Assembly: GCF_014084125.1 (NCBI RefSeq)
Contig: NZ_CP048405.1
Location: 5,022,001-5,086,000, forward strand
Source of the DNA: Streptacidiphilus sp. PB12-B1b
GTDB lineage: Bacteria > Actinomycetota > Actinomycetes > Streptomycetales > Streptomycetaceae
Direction of reading: 5' to 3'
DNA: 64,000 bases
In this document: positions 52,269-62,200 of the stretch, one piece after another
How positions within the stretch are numbered: position 1 is the stretch's first letter
How the letters are laid out: the number at the start of each line of letters is the position of its first letter
Program-made: the position numbers and the translations under genes
Notes under the pieces: generated by a model
What the model saw: only the letters and a program-made list of their open reading frames with translations
The model's database searches: none
Told to the model about the DNA's origin: nothing

Positions 52269-53780
52269 GTGAGCATCTGGACATCCCTGGAACCCGCGTC
52301 CACCGTGGTGGATCCCGGCAGCACGACCACTGTGCGGCTGCGCGTCCGCAACACCAGCGACGTCGTCGACGAGTACCGCTTCATACCGGTGGGCGAGATC
52401 GCCCCCTATGTCACGATCGAACCGCCCACGCTGCGGCTGTATCCGGGCAGCACCGGGACCGTCGAGCTCACCTTCGCGCCGCCGCGCACCCCCGACGCCA
52501 CAGCCGGGCCGAACCCGTACGCCGTGCAGATCGTCCCGACCGAGCACCCCGAGGCGACCACCGTCCCCGAGGGCAACCTGACCATCACCGCCTTCACCGA
52601 GATCCGGGCGGAGCTGGTCCCGCACACCGTGAAGGGACGCTTCCGGGGGCGGCCGAGGCTCGCCATCGACAACCTCGGCAACACCAGGCTCACCGCCTCG
52701 GTCAGCGGCGTCGACAACGGCGACCAGCTCAGCTACGACGTCCACCCCGCCAATGTGCAGATCGAGCCCGGGCGGGCCGGCTTCGTCAGGACGACGCTGA
52801 AGCCGCGCCGGATCACCTGGTTCGGGCGCAAGGAGAACCGGCCGTACCGGATGGCCGTGACGCGCTCGGGCAACACCCCCGTCCGGGTCGAGGGGGTCTT
52901 CGTGCAGAAGGGGGTACTGCCGGGCTGGCTCAGCGGCATGCTCATGCTGCTGCTCGGCCTGGCCGTCGCCCTGGTCGCGCTCTGGTTCGCCTACCAGCCT
53001 CATCTCACCAGCCTGGCCCAGGCGCAGGCGCAGGCGGCGGTCAGCCCGCTGCCCGACCCCACGCTCACCCCGGCGCCCGCGCCCGCGGCGACCGCCCCGG
53101 CCGCGCCGACGCCCTCGGCTCCGGCGGCGTCGGCTCCGCCCGCCGCAACCCCGGCCGGGGGCGGCTCCTCCGGCGGCCAGGCGTCGACCGCGCCCGCCGC
53201 GCCGCAGGCCAACCGTCCGCCGGTGCACTTCACGCTGATGAACAACTGGACGTACCAGTGCGCCGACCTGCCCTACTACAGCGCACCCACGCTCAACGAC
53301 CCGGTCACCCAGTACCGTTGCGGCTACGGCAGCTCGGACAACCAGATGTGGTACCTGCAGCAGCAGGGCACGGCAGCGGACGGCGAGCCGCTCTACTGGA
53401 TCCGCAACGCCCTCGGCTCCAACCTCTGCCTCGACCTGCCCGGTTACGGCACGGTCTCGGCCGGGGCCAACGTCTCCACCTTCACCTGCACGACGCCCGC
53501 GAGCAACGACAACCAGCTGTGGGAGATCCCGCTGGTGGACTCGTCCGGCTCCGGCGGGCTCGGCGTGCTCATCCGCAACTACAAGTCCGGCCTGTGCCTG
53601 GACGTTTCGGGCTGGGCGTCCAACAACTCCGACAAGACCCAGGGCGTGCGGCTCACCGCCTACCCCTGTTCCGGCTCGGGCTGGGCCAACCACGGTTTCG
53701 ACGACCACTTGTGGAACCTGATGGAGAACCCCACCCTGGTGTACATCCCCACCCGGGTCGGTGAGATCCAGGTCGGCTAG
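52269..53780 (+). CDS. Membrane protein with N-terminal beta domain and C-terminal ricin-type lectin
   Basis: 503 residues. The N-terminal part (about 1-215) has two immunoglobulin-like beta domains of the kind seen in actinobacterial COG1470-like proteins (EYRFIPVGEIAPYVTIEPP). A single membrane span (about 220-240) is followed by a Pro/Ala/Thr linker (about 255-315) and a ricin-B-type lectin domain (about 320-490) with repeated QxW-like motifs (DNQMWYL, NDNQLWEI, DDHLWNL) and cysteines. The lectin part should face outside and bind sugars. No signal peptide precedes the first domain, so that part should be cytoplasmic. GTG start with AGGA upstream. No partner is evident. Confidence 0.82.
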   Translation: MSIWTSLEPASTVVDPGSTTTVRLRVRNTSDVVDEYRFIPVGEIAPYVTIEPPTLRLYPGSTGTVELTFAPPRTPDATAGPNPYAVQIVPTEHPEATTVPEGNLTITAFTEIRAELVPHTVKGRFRGRPRLAIDNLGNTRLTASVSGVDNGDQLSYDVHPANVQIEPGRAGFVRTTLKPRRITWFGRKENRPYRMAVTRSGNTPVRVEGVFVQKGVLPGWLSGMLMLLLGLAVALVALWFAYQPHLTSLAQAQAQAAVSPLPDPTLTPAPAPAATAPAAPTPSAPAASAPPAATPAGGGSSGGQASTAPAAPQANRPPVHFTLMNNWTYQCADLPYYSAPTLNDPVTQYRCGYGSSDNQMWYLQQQGTAADGEPLYWIRNALGSNLCLDLPGYGTVSAGANVSTFTCTTPASNDNQLWEIPLVDSSGSGGLGVLIRNYKSGLCLDVSGWASNNSDKTQGVRLTAYPCSGSGWANHGFDDHLWNLMENPTLVYIPTRVGEIQVG

Positions 53781-53851
53781 GGCGACGGCGCGCCAAGGGG
53801 ACGCCAAGTGGTTCCAAGTCAGCTACCAGTGGCATCACCACACTCGTCCCC

Positions 53852-54559
53852 ATGGCAATCGACACCTCCCGTTCCACCCCGCTCGCTCCCCACCCGTACA
53901 CGCAAGAGATGGAGATGATCCACCGGATCTTCCGGCGTGAGTCCCTGCTCCTGGCCAAGCTGATCGGGGCGGTCGACGAGGGGGACGTCCGGCGCGCCGG
54001 ACTGCTGGCCGAGGCCTGGCGCACCTACGCGCTGGGACTGCACCTGCACCACGCGGGCGAGGACGACCTGGTCTGGCCCAAGCTGCTGGAGCGGGCGGAG
54101 CTGGACGCCGCCCGGGTGCAGCGGATGGAGGCGCAGCACCACGAGCTCAGCGCCGGTCTGGAGCGGGTGGAGAAGCTGCTGGAGCCCTGGGCGTCGACCG
54201 CCTCGGTGCCGGCCCGGGACGACCTGGTGCAGGCGCTGGTCGAACACAACCGCACCCTCTGCTCGCACCTGGACGAGGAGGAGCGCGAGGTGATGCCGCT
54301 GGTCGCGCAGCACATCAGCGCGGCGGAGTGGCGCGAGGTCGGCGAGCGCGGGCTGGCCGAGACCCCCCGCAACAAGCGGCTGATCGCCCTGGGGGCCATC
54401 CTGGAGGACGCCTCCGACGAGGAGCGCGCGGAGTTCCTCGGCCGGCTCCCGGGCCCGGCCCGGCTGGTGTGGCGGCTGGTCGGGCAGCGGCAGTACCGCT
54501 CCCATGTGCGCCGCATCCGCGGCGAGGACAGCCGGGGCCTGCGGCAACCCGGCTGGTAG
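53852..54559 (+). CDS. Hemerythrin-like HHE-domain protein
   Basis: 235 residues. A hemerythrin cation-binding domain (about 18-160) is shown by spaced His/Glu motifs: MIHRIFRRE, LHLHHAGEDDLVWP, AQHHELSAGL and HLDEEEREVMPL, which would hold a di-iron centre. The C-terminal 70 residues are basic and of unknown role. Such proteins bind oxygen or NO, or act in redox and iron handling. No good SD precedes the ATG. It lies 71 bp after the lectin gene in the same direction and converges with the flavin-fold gene downstream. Confidence 0.85.
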   Translation: MAIDTSRSTPLAPHPYTQEMEMIHRIFRRESLLLAKLIGAVDEGDVRRAGLLAEAWRTYALGLHLHHAGEDDLVWPKLLERAELDAARVQRMEAQHHELSAGLERVEKLLEPWASTASVPARDDLVQALVEHNRTLCSHLDEEEREVMPLVAQHISAAEWREVGERGLAETPRNKRLIALGAILEDASDEERAEFLGRLPGPARLVWRLVGQRQYRSHVRRIRGEDSRGLRQPGW

Positions 54560-54574
54560 CACGCGGTGGTGGCG

Positions 54575-54617
54575 GGTCGGCCGAACAACCTCTGCGTCCA
54601 GGGGTGTCCGGCCGACC
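54575..54617. terminator. Hairpin between converging genes
   Basis: Arms GGTCGGCCG (54575-54583) and CGGCCGACC (54609-54617) form a 9-bp stem with a 25-base loop between the hemerythrin gene and the flavin-fold gene. Confidence 0.5.
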
Positions 54618-54637
54618 GCCCGTCGGGAACGGCGGGG

Positions 54638-55597
54638 TCAGTCCCCGTCCCGCTGCCGCGCGGGCGCGGCGGGCGCCGCGAGCGCCGCGAACCGGTCCCA
54701 CTGCACCCGGGGCTGGGGCAGGCCGCGGCGGTCCAGGTAGCGCGCGGTGGCCTTGCGGGCGTTGCGCAGCGTGCGGACGGCGTCGCGCGGACGTCCGGCG
54801 CCGACGGGCGCCACCAGCCCGGTGGGCACGAACAGCCAGCGCTCCCCGACCGACCGCAGCACACCGCGCACCAGCGCGTTGTGCATGTGGTTGAGCTGCT
54901 CGTCGTGCCGGTGCACCAGCAGGCCGGCCGGGCCGGGGACGATCTCGGTGCCGGCCGCGACCTCGACCGCGTAGCCCTCGCCGGTGGGCCGGGGCCGGGT
55001 CCGCTGGAGCACGGGCGCGCCCGAGACGTCGCGGGCGCCGAGCACGGCGCTGGGGAACCCGGCCAACAGCTCCGCGCCGAGCAGGCTCTCCGTCGCCTGC
55101 CCCTCGGCGGGCGGGGCGTCGGGGAGCGGGGCGTCGAGGAGTTCGGCCAGCGGGGGGCGCACGCCGACCCGGTCCGGCTCGATGGTGATCAGCAGCCGCA
55201 GGTAGTACCAGCTCATGAACCAGCGGCCGGGCGCGGCGACGTACGCGCGGCTGTGCGGCTGCCGCTCGAAGAGCATCCGCCAGTACTCCTCGGCGCCCTC
55301 CGGTCCGGCCAGGATCTCGTCCGGGCAGACGGCCGTGCCGCTGACGAAGACCTGCGGGGCGTGCTCGAGCCCGCTGCCGGTCGGGTCGGAGAACAGCAGC
55401 CCGACGCGTCCGTCCCGGCGCACGTTCAGCGCCTTCTGGGCGAACGCCAGGGACGTGGTCACCAGCAGCGAGCCGTCCTCGCGCCGCCGTACGGCGGTGG
55501 GCCAGGCCAGCGGGGTGCCGTCCCGGCCGAGCGTCACGAACTCGCACGTCCGGTACGCGTCGACCACGTCGAGGGGCGCCGAATCTAGAATTGCCAT
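54638..55597 (-). CDS. Pyridoxamine 5'-phosphate oxidase-fold (split-barrel) flavin/F420-dependent protein
   Basis: 319 residues. The N-terminal 150 residues match the split-barrel FMN/F420-binding fold (AYRTCEFVTLGRDGTPLAWPTAV, then GRVGLLFSDPTGSGL). A second part (about 215-319) is of unknown fold and is basic. Enzymes of this fold oxidise or reduce small substrates with FMN or F420; the substrate is unknown. The ATG at 55597 gives MAILDSAPLDVV; the upstream in-frame extension to 55738 is low-complexity and unlikely. The gene is divergent from a SARP regulator, and the shared 191-bp region carries four 11-bp-spaced heptamers, so it may be a target of that regulator. Confidence 0.82.
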   Translation of the reverse strand: MAILDSAPLDVVDAYRTCEFVTLGRDGTPLAWPTAVRRREDGSLLVTTSLAFAQKALNVRRDGRVGLLFSDPTGSGLEHAPQVFVSGTAVCPDEILAGPEGAEEYWRMLFERQPHSRAYVAAPGRWFMSWYYLRLLITIEPDRVGVRPPLAELLDAPLPDAPPAEGQATESLLGAELLAGFPSAVLGARDVSGAPVLQRTRPRPTGEGYAVEVAAGTEIVPGPAGLLVHRHDEQLNHMHNALVRGVLRSVGERWLFVPTGLVAPVGAGRPRDAVRTLRNARKATARYLDRRGLPQPRVQWDRFAALAAPAAPARQRDGD

Positions 55598-55696
55598 GTC
55601 TTGCTCATTTCCGTCCTGCTGCGGTGCGTCCAGGCGGGCAGCGGGGCCCCGGCGGGGGCCGGGCCCCGCTGCCCGGCCCACAGGCTGGCCGGGAAT

Positions 55697-55736
55697 GCTT
55701 GGCGCTTCCTTGGCATCCGCTTGGCTCCTGCTTGGC
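55697..55736 (+). promoter_or_regulatory. Four direct heptamer repeats at 11-bp period, candidate SARP operator
   Basis: GCTTGGC at 55697-55703, CCTTGGC at 55708-55714, GCTTGGC at 55719-55725 and GCTTGGC at 55730-55736 are separated by exactly 4 bp each. This is the binding geometry of SARP proteins. The array lies 52 bp before a SARP start codon and 99 bp from the divergent flavin-fold gene, so it could serve autoregulation, the neighbour, or both. Confidence 0.75.
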
Positions 55737-55788
55737 ATGAGCAGGCCGCAGGCGGACGCCGACGGCGGGTGGGGTAGATTTCGGCGGC

Positions 55789-58700
55789 GTGCTGCACATT
55801 CGAGTCCTGGGTTCGCTGGTCGCCGAGATCAGCGGGGCCCCCGTCGACCTGGGACCTCCTCGGCAGCGCTCGGTGCTGGCCATGCTGACGGCCGCCCGCG
55901 GCGGCGCCGTCCCCACCGAGCGGATGGCCGCGCAGCTCTGGCGCGGGCAGCCGCCGGCCAAGGCCACCGTCTCCCTGCAGAGCTACGTGTCGAACCTGCG
56001 CCGGCTGCTGGAGCCGGACCGCCCCCCGCGCACCCCGGCCACCGTGCTGGTCAGCTCCGCCCGGGGCTACGCGCTGCGGCTGCCGGAGGAGGCGGTGGAC
56101 GCCTGGCGCTTCGAGGCGGCCGTGCGGCAGGCGCGGACCGCCCCGCCCGAGGAGGCCCGGCGGCTGCTCGCGGAGGCGCTCGGCTGGTGGCGCGGCCCGG
56201 CCTTCGCCGAGACCGCCGACGAGGCGTGGGCGAGCACCGAGGCGGCGCGGCTGACCGAGTTGCATGCGGAGGTGCGCGAACTGGCCGTCGCCGCCGACCT
56301 GCGCACCGGCCGCGCGGCCGAGGCCGCCCCGACCGCCGAGGTGCTGGTCCGCGACAGCCCGCTGCGGGAGGAGGGGTGGCGGCTGCTCGCCATCGCCCAG
56401 TGGGCCTGCGGACGGCAGGCCGACGCGCTGTCCACGCTGCGCCGAGCGGCGGCGCTGCTGCGCGACGAGCTGGGCATCGACCCCGGCCCCGGCCTCGCCG
56501 AGCTGGAGTCCGCCATCCTGCGGCAGCGGCTGGACGTGCTGCACGAGGTGGCCCCGGGCAGCCGGACGGAGGCGCCCGGCACCGGCGCGGCACCGGTGAC
56601 GCCGCCGGAGCCCGCGTACGGGCCGCCCGCCGCGCCGCAGGCGCAGCCGCCGTCCGAGCCGTTCGTCGGCCGCGCCTGCGAGCTGACCGCGCTGACGGCC
56701 TTCGCCCGCACCGCGCGCGGCCGGGGCGGCGTGGCGCTGGTCACCGGCGAGCCCGGCGCCGGGAAGTCGGCGCTGCTGGACCAGGTACGGCAGCAGCTCC
56801 ACAGCGAGGGGTGGACGGTCGTCGTCGGGCGCTGCCCGGAGTTCGACGGCGCGCAGCCGGCCTGGGCCTGGGTGGAGGCGCTGACCGCGCTGGCCCGGCT
56901 GGTCCCGCCCGCGCGGCCGGACGACCTGGCGGCGCTGCTGCGCGAGCCGGAGACCGCCCCGAGCGCCCACGACGACGCCACCGCGGGCCGGTTCCACCTG
57001 CACCGCGCGTTCACCGCCTGGCTCCGGGCGGCGGCGGAGCAGGCGCCGCTGGCCGTCGTCCTGGACGATCTGCACCGCGCGGACAGCGAGACGCTGGCGC
57101 TGCTGGAGGCCGCCGCCGGGCTGGGCGGGGTGCCGCTGCTGACCATCGCCGCCTACCGTCCGACCGAGGTGGAGGACGGGCTCACCAAGACCCTCGCCAA
57201 GCTCGCGCTGCGGCGGCCGCACCGGGTGCCGCTGGGCGGACTGCCGCTGCGGGACGTCGCCGCCCTGGTCGCCACGGTCTGCGGCGCGCCGGTCGACGAG
57301 GCCACCGTCGCGGTGCTGGCCGAGCGCACCGGCGGCAATCCGTTCTACGTCCAGGAGAGCGCCCGGCTGCTGGAGAGCGAGGGCGCGCTGGTCGCCATCT
57401 CCGAAGTCCCGCAGGGCGTACGGGACGTGCTGCGCCGACGGCTCGGGCGACTGCCCGCGTCCGCGGGCTCGATGCTGCACCTGGCCTCCGTCGTCGGCCG
57501 GGAGACCGAGGTGGCCGTCCTGCTGGACGCCGCCGGGGCCGCCGGGACGGACGAGCAGCAGGTGTTCGACGGCCTGGAGGCGGCCGTCAACGCGGGCCTG
57601 CTGACCGAACCCGGGCCCGGCCGGGTCCGCTTCGTGCACGCGCTGGTCCGCGACACCGTCTACACCGACCTGCTGGGGGTGCGCCGGGCGCGGCTGCACG
57701 CCCGGGTGGCGGAGGCGCTGCGCCGGCACCGCCCCAACGACTTCGCGGCGCTGGCGCACCACTTCGCCCGGTCGGGCTCGCCCGCCGCGGCGCCGCTGGC
57801 CGTGGACTACTCGCTCCGCGCCGCCGACCTGGCCGAGCGGCGCTACACCTACGACCTGGCCATTGAGCTGATCGAGCAGGCCATCGAAGCGTCCCGGTCG
57901 GCGCCGGCCGATCCGGACGAGCGCCTGGACACCCTCGTCCGGCTGCTGGAGCGGCGGATGCAGGCGCAGATCCGGGCCGGCTCGACGGTGGCCGCCCGGG
58001 CCTCGCGGGAGCAGGCGCTGGAGCTGGCCGAGCAGGCCGGCCGGGACGACCTGGTCGCGGCCGTGTACGCGGCGTGGACGGAACCGACGCCGTGGCACAC
58101 CCGGCTGCACGGCTCGTACGACGAGGTCGCGGTGGACCGGCTGGAGCGGCTCACCGCCCGCACCGACGTCGACCGCCCCACCCGGGCCCGTCTGCTGCAG
58201 GCGCTGGTGGACGAGCTGGTGGCGGTGGACGAGCCGAGGGCGCGGGCAGCCGCGGTGCGGCAGCTGGAGCTGGCCCGCGCGGACGGCGATCCGCAGCTGC
58301 TGGCCGCCGCGCTGATGACCATGGCCAAGCCGGTGCCGCACGAGTTCCAGGCGGACCACCGGGCGCCGCTGGTCGCCGAGTTGCGGTCGCTGGCGGCGGA
58401 GCACGACCTGCCCGCCTACCAGTGGCTGGGCGAGCACCTGGCCGGGACGGTCTGCGGTGCGCGCAACGACGTCGCGGGGCTGCGCCGGCACACCGAGGAG
58501 GGGCTGCTGATCGCCCGCCGCTACCGGATGCTGTGGGCGCAGGCCATCAACTCCTCGACCATGGCGATGCTGGCACACGTGGAGGGCCGCTTCGAGGCGG
58601 CCGAGGCCGGCTACGCCGAGACCAGGGAGCTGGCGCGGCGCGCCGGGGCCGCCCACGGCGACGACCTCTACACCCTGGGCCTGGTCACCGTCCGCCTCAC

Positions 58701-59172
58701 CCAGGAGCGCACCGGCGAGGTGGAGGCCGTGATGCGCGGCGTGTACGAGAAGCTGGGCCCCTCGGCCGGCTACTCCTACGCGCTCGTCCTGGCCCGGCAG
58801 GGCCGGATCGAGGAGGCCCGGGCGCTGCACTGGACGCCGGGGCCCATGCCCGACCACCTGTACGGCCTGGACATCGAGTTCCGGGCGCAGCTGGCCCATC
58901 TGCTGGAGGACCGGGAGGCCGCGCACGGTCTGATCCGGCTGCTGCTGCCGATCCGGGGCCAACTGGCCGGGGGCGCGGGGACGGCCTACGCGACCCGGCC
59001 GCTGGCGCACGCCCTCGGCGACCTGTGCCGCCTGGTCGGCGACGACGAGGCGGCGGCCGAGAACTACGCGCTGGCCGAGGCCGTGGCGGTGCAGTGGGGT
59101 TCGGCGCACCTGGCCGCCGGGGCGCGCACGGCGGCGGCGCTGCTGGAATCCCAGGTGCGCCGACGGCCGTAG
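55789..59172 (+). CDS. SARP-AAA ATPase-TPR transcriptional regulator (paralogue A)
   Basis: 1127 residues. A SARP winged helix (about 1-95, GPPRQRSVLAML), a BTAD domain (about 100-250), a Pro/Ala linker, an AAA ATPase domain (P-loop GEPGAGKSALL near 320, Walker B VVLDDLHRAD near 425) and a long helical-repeat C-terminus. This is the large SARP type that combines DNA binding with a LuxR-LAL-like ATPase and sensor. It is closely similar throughout to the regulator at 59240-62638, which it faces. Start GTG at 55789. Four heptamer repeats upstream suggest autoregulation. Confidence 0.92.
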   Translation: MLHIRVLGSLVAEISGAPVDLGPPRQRSVLAMLTAARGGAVPTERMAAQLWRGQPPAKATVSLQSYVSNLRRLLEPDRPPRTPATVLVSSARGYALRLPEEAVDAWRFEAAVRQARTAPPEEARRLLAEALGWWRGPAFAETADEAWASTEAARLTELHAEVRELAVAADLRTGRAAEAAPTAEVLVRDSPLREEGWRLLAIAQWACGRQADALSTLRRAAALLRDELGIDPGPGLAELESAILRQRLDVLHEVAPGSRTEAPGTGAAPVTPPEPAYGPPAAPQAQPPSEPFVGRACELTALTAFARTARGRGGVALVTGEPGAGKSALLDQVRQQLHSEGWTVVVGRCPEFDGAQPAWAWVEALTALARLVPPARPDDLAALLREPETAPSAHDDATAGRFHLHRAFTAWLRAAAEQAPLAVVLDDLHRADSETLALLEAAAGLGGVPLLTIAAYRPTEVEDGLTKTLAKLALRRPHRVPLGGLPLRDVAALVATVCGAPVDEATVAVLAERTGGNPFYVQESARLLESEGALVAISEVPQGVRDVLRRRLGRLPASAGSMLHLASVVGRETEVAVLLDAAGAAGTDEQQVFDGLEAAVNAGLLTEPGPGRVRFVHALVRDTVYTDLLGVRRARLHARVAEALRRHRPNDFAALAHHFARSGSPAAAPLAVDYSLRAADLAERRYTYDLAIELIEQAIEASRSAPADPDERLDTLVRLLERRMQAQIRAGSTVAARASREQALELAEQAGRDDLVAAVYAAWTEPTPWHTRLHGSYDEVAVDRLERLTARTDVDRPTRARLLQALVDELVAVDEPRARAAAVRQLELARADGDPQLLAAALMTMAKPVPHEFQADHRAPLVAELRSLAAEHDLPAYQWLGEHLAGTVCGARNDVAGLRRHTEEGLLIARRYRMLWAQAINSSTMAMLAHVEGRFEAAEAGYAETRELARRAGAAHGDDLYTLGLVTVRLTQERTGEVEAVMRGVYEKLGPSAGYSYALVLARQGRIEEARALHWTPGPMPDHLYGLDIEFRAQLAHLLEDREAAHGLIRLLLPIRGQLAGGAGTAYATRPLAHALGDLCRLVGDDEAAAENYALAEAVAVQWGSAHLAAGARTAAALLESQVRRRP

Positions 59173-59186
59173 GAAGCCCGGGCTCC

Positions 59187-59246
59187 GGTCAGACGTCGGT
59201 CCCGGTCAGGCGTCGGTCCCGGTCAGGCGTCGGTCCCGGTCAGGCG
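59187..59246. repeat. 17-bp tandem repeat across the end of a SARP gene
   Basis: Three full 17-bp units (GGTCAGACGTCGGTCCC, then GGTCAGGCGTCGGTCCC twice) start at 59187, 59204 and 59221, and a partial fourth starts at 59238. On the minus strand each unit contains the codons GCC/GTC TGA, and the fourth supplies the true stop of the SARP gene. It looks like slippage duplication of a 3' end. Confidence 0.8.
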
Positions 59247-62200
59247 CGGGCAGCGGGCGCGGCGGCGGCGCGGGCGGCGGCGGCGGCCAGGTGCGCCGAG
59301 CCCCACTGCCGGGCGACGGCCTCGGCGCGGGCGAACTGCCGCAACGCCCGGGACTCGTCGCCGAGCAGGCGGTACAGCTCGCCGAGGGCCTGGGCGAGCG
59401 GGCGGGAGGCGAAGGAGGTGCTGGCGGCGCCGGCCAGCTGGTCGCTGACCGGGTGCAGCAGCGGGACCAGCTCCAGGGCGGCGGCCCGGTCGTCCAGCAG
59501 GTGGGCCAGTTCGGCGCGGATGGACAGGGCGATGCCGTAGAGGTGGTCGGGCAACGGTGTGGCGGGGCGGTGCAGGGCGCGGGCCTCCTCGGTCCTGCCC
59601 TGCTTGGCCAGGACGACGCCGAGGACGTGCCCGGCCCCCGGGGCGCCCATGTCGTAGAACTTCCGCAGCAGCGGTTCGATGGCGTCGGGCCGCCCCTGGC
59701 TGAGCCGGATGGTGGCCACGCCCAGGGCGTGCACGGAGTCGCCGTGGGACGAGCCCTGGCGCCGCAGCCGGTCGCGCACCTCGACGTAGCCGGCCTCGGC
59801 CTCGTCGAACCGGCCCTCGATGTGGGCGAGCATGGCCAGGGTGGACAGGTTGATCGCCTCGGCCTCCACCAGCCGGTGCCGGCGGGCGAGTTCGAGCCCC
59901 TCCTGGGCGTGCCGGCGGACCTCCGCGGCGTCGTTCCTGGCCCCGGCGACCATGCCGCCGATGTGCCCGTGCACCCACTGGTTGGCGGGCAGGTCGTGGG
60001 CGTAGCCGAGCGCGCGCAGCTCCGCCATCAGCAGTTCCCGGCGGTCGGCCTGCAGTTCGTGCGGGACGAGCCCGGCCATGGTGGTCAGGGCGGAGGCCAG
60101 CAGCAGCGGATCGCCGACGGCGCGGGCGATGGCCAACTGCCGTTCCGCCGCCCGGGAGGCGGCCCGTTCGTCGGCGGAGCCGAAGGTGCCTGCGGGGCGC
60201 GGCGGGCCGTCGGCGGCGCTCGGCCGCAGCCCGTCCAGGACGACCGGGCTCAGGTCGGCGCGGGTGGTCAGCCGGTCGACGAAGGTGTCGATGGCGCCGG
60301 GGTCGACCAGGCCGTGCGGGCCGCTGAGCGAGAGCGCGGCGCCGCTCCAGGCGCCGAGCGCGGCGGCGGCCAGTTCGTCGTGGCCGACACCTTCGGCCGC
60401 GTCGATGGCGAGTTGGCGGGTGCGCCGGGCGGAGACGATCGCGCCGGCCCGGATCTGCGCGCGCAGCAGCCGCCCCAGCAGGGCGACCAGGCGTCCGGCG
60501 TGCTCGGTGGCGGCGGAGGGGATCAGCGCGAAGGACTCGATGGCCTGGTTGAGCAGTTCCACCGCGGTGTCGTGGGCGTAGCGGCGCTCCGCCAGGTCGG
60601 CCGCGCCGAGGGAGTACTCGACGGCGAGCCACGCGGTCTCCACCGTGCCGGAGCGGGCGAAGTGGTGGGCCAGGGCCGGGAGGTCGTCCGGGCACCGGCG
60701 GCGCAGGACCTCGGCCAGCCGGGCGTGCATTCGGGCCCGGCGCACCCCGGCGAGGTCGGTGTAGAGGGTGTCGCGCACGAGTTCGTGGGCGAACCTGACC
60801 CGGTCCAGGCCGGGTTCGGTCAGCAGTCCGGCCCGGATGCCCGCCTCCAGGCCGTCCAGGACCTCGTGCTCGTCGGCGTCGGCGGCTTCGATCAGGACGC
60901 TGACGGCGGTCTCGCGGCCGACCACGGAGGCCAGTTGGAGCAGTGCCAGGGCGGCGGGCGGGAGCTGCCGCAACCGTCTTCGCAGCACGTCGCGTACGCC
61001 TTCGGGCACTTCGGAGGTGGCGACCAGGGCCCCTTCGCTGGCCAGCAGGCGGGCGCTCTCCCAGACGTAGAAGGGGTTGCCGCCGGTGCGTTCGGCGAGC
61101 GCGGTGACCATGGCGGTGTCGACCGGCGCCCCGCACACCGCGGTGACCAGGGTGTCCACGTCGTGCGGCGGCAGCCCGCCGAGGGCCAGCCGGTGCGGTG
61201 AGCGCCGGGCCAGCTCGGCGAGGGTCTTGGTGAGCTTCTCCCCGGTGTCGGTGGGGCGGTAGGCGGCGACGGCCAGCACCGGCGTGCCGACGAGGTCGGC
61301 GACGCGCTCCAGCAGCGCCAGCGTCTCGCCGTCGGCCCGGTGCAGGTCGTCGATGACCACGGCCAGCGGCGCTTCGGCGGAGGCGGCCCGCAGCCAGGCG
61401 CCGAACGTCCGGTGCAGCCGGAACCGGCCGACGGTGGCGTCGTCCTGGGGCGAGGGCTGGGCCTGCGGTTCGCGCAGCAGCGCGCCCAGGGCGCCGGGTT
61501 CGTCCGGGGGCGTACGCCGGGCCAGCACGCCCAGCGCCTCCACCCAGGCCCAGGCGGGCGGCGCGCCGTCGATCTCGGGGCAGCGGCCGACGACCACGGT
61601 CCAGCCGTCGGCCCGCAGCCTGCGGCCGAACTGGGCCAGCAGCGCGGACTTCCCGGCTCCGGCCTCGCCGGTGACCAGGACGACGCCGCCGCGCTGCCGG
61701 GCGGCGCGGGCGGCCTCGTCCAGGCCGCGCAGGTCGTCCTCCCGCCCGATGAACAGCTCCTCGGTGTCGGCGGCGGACTCGGCCTCGGCCTCAGCAGCGG
61801 CCACGGCGGCACGTGCGGTCTGCGCCGCCGCCGGTGGCGCGGACGACCCGGCTGCGCGGGGCACGCAGCCGGGGGCGGCGGCGCGCAGCACCTCCGTCCG
61901 CCCGTCCCGGACGGCCTGCTCCAGCTCGGCCAGGGCGCTGCCGGGGCCGAGGCCCAGCTCGTCGGCGATGACCGCGCAGGCCCGGCGCAGCGCCGACTGG
62001 GCGTCCGCCCGACGCCCGGAGGCCCACAGGGCGAGCGCCAGCAGCCGCCAGCCCTCCTCGCGCAGCGGGTGCCGCCGGATGAGGGTCTCGGCGCCCTGCA
62101 CGGCCTCGTCCACCCGCCCGATCCGCAGCGCCACCCCGATCATCAGCTCGCGTGCGGTCAGGCACAGTTCGCCCAGCCGGGCGCACTCGGCCCCGGCCCA

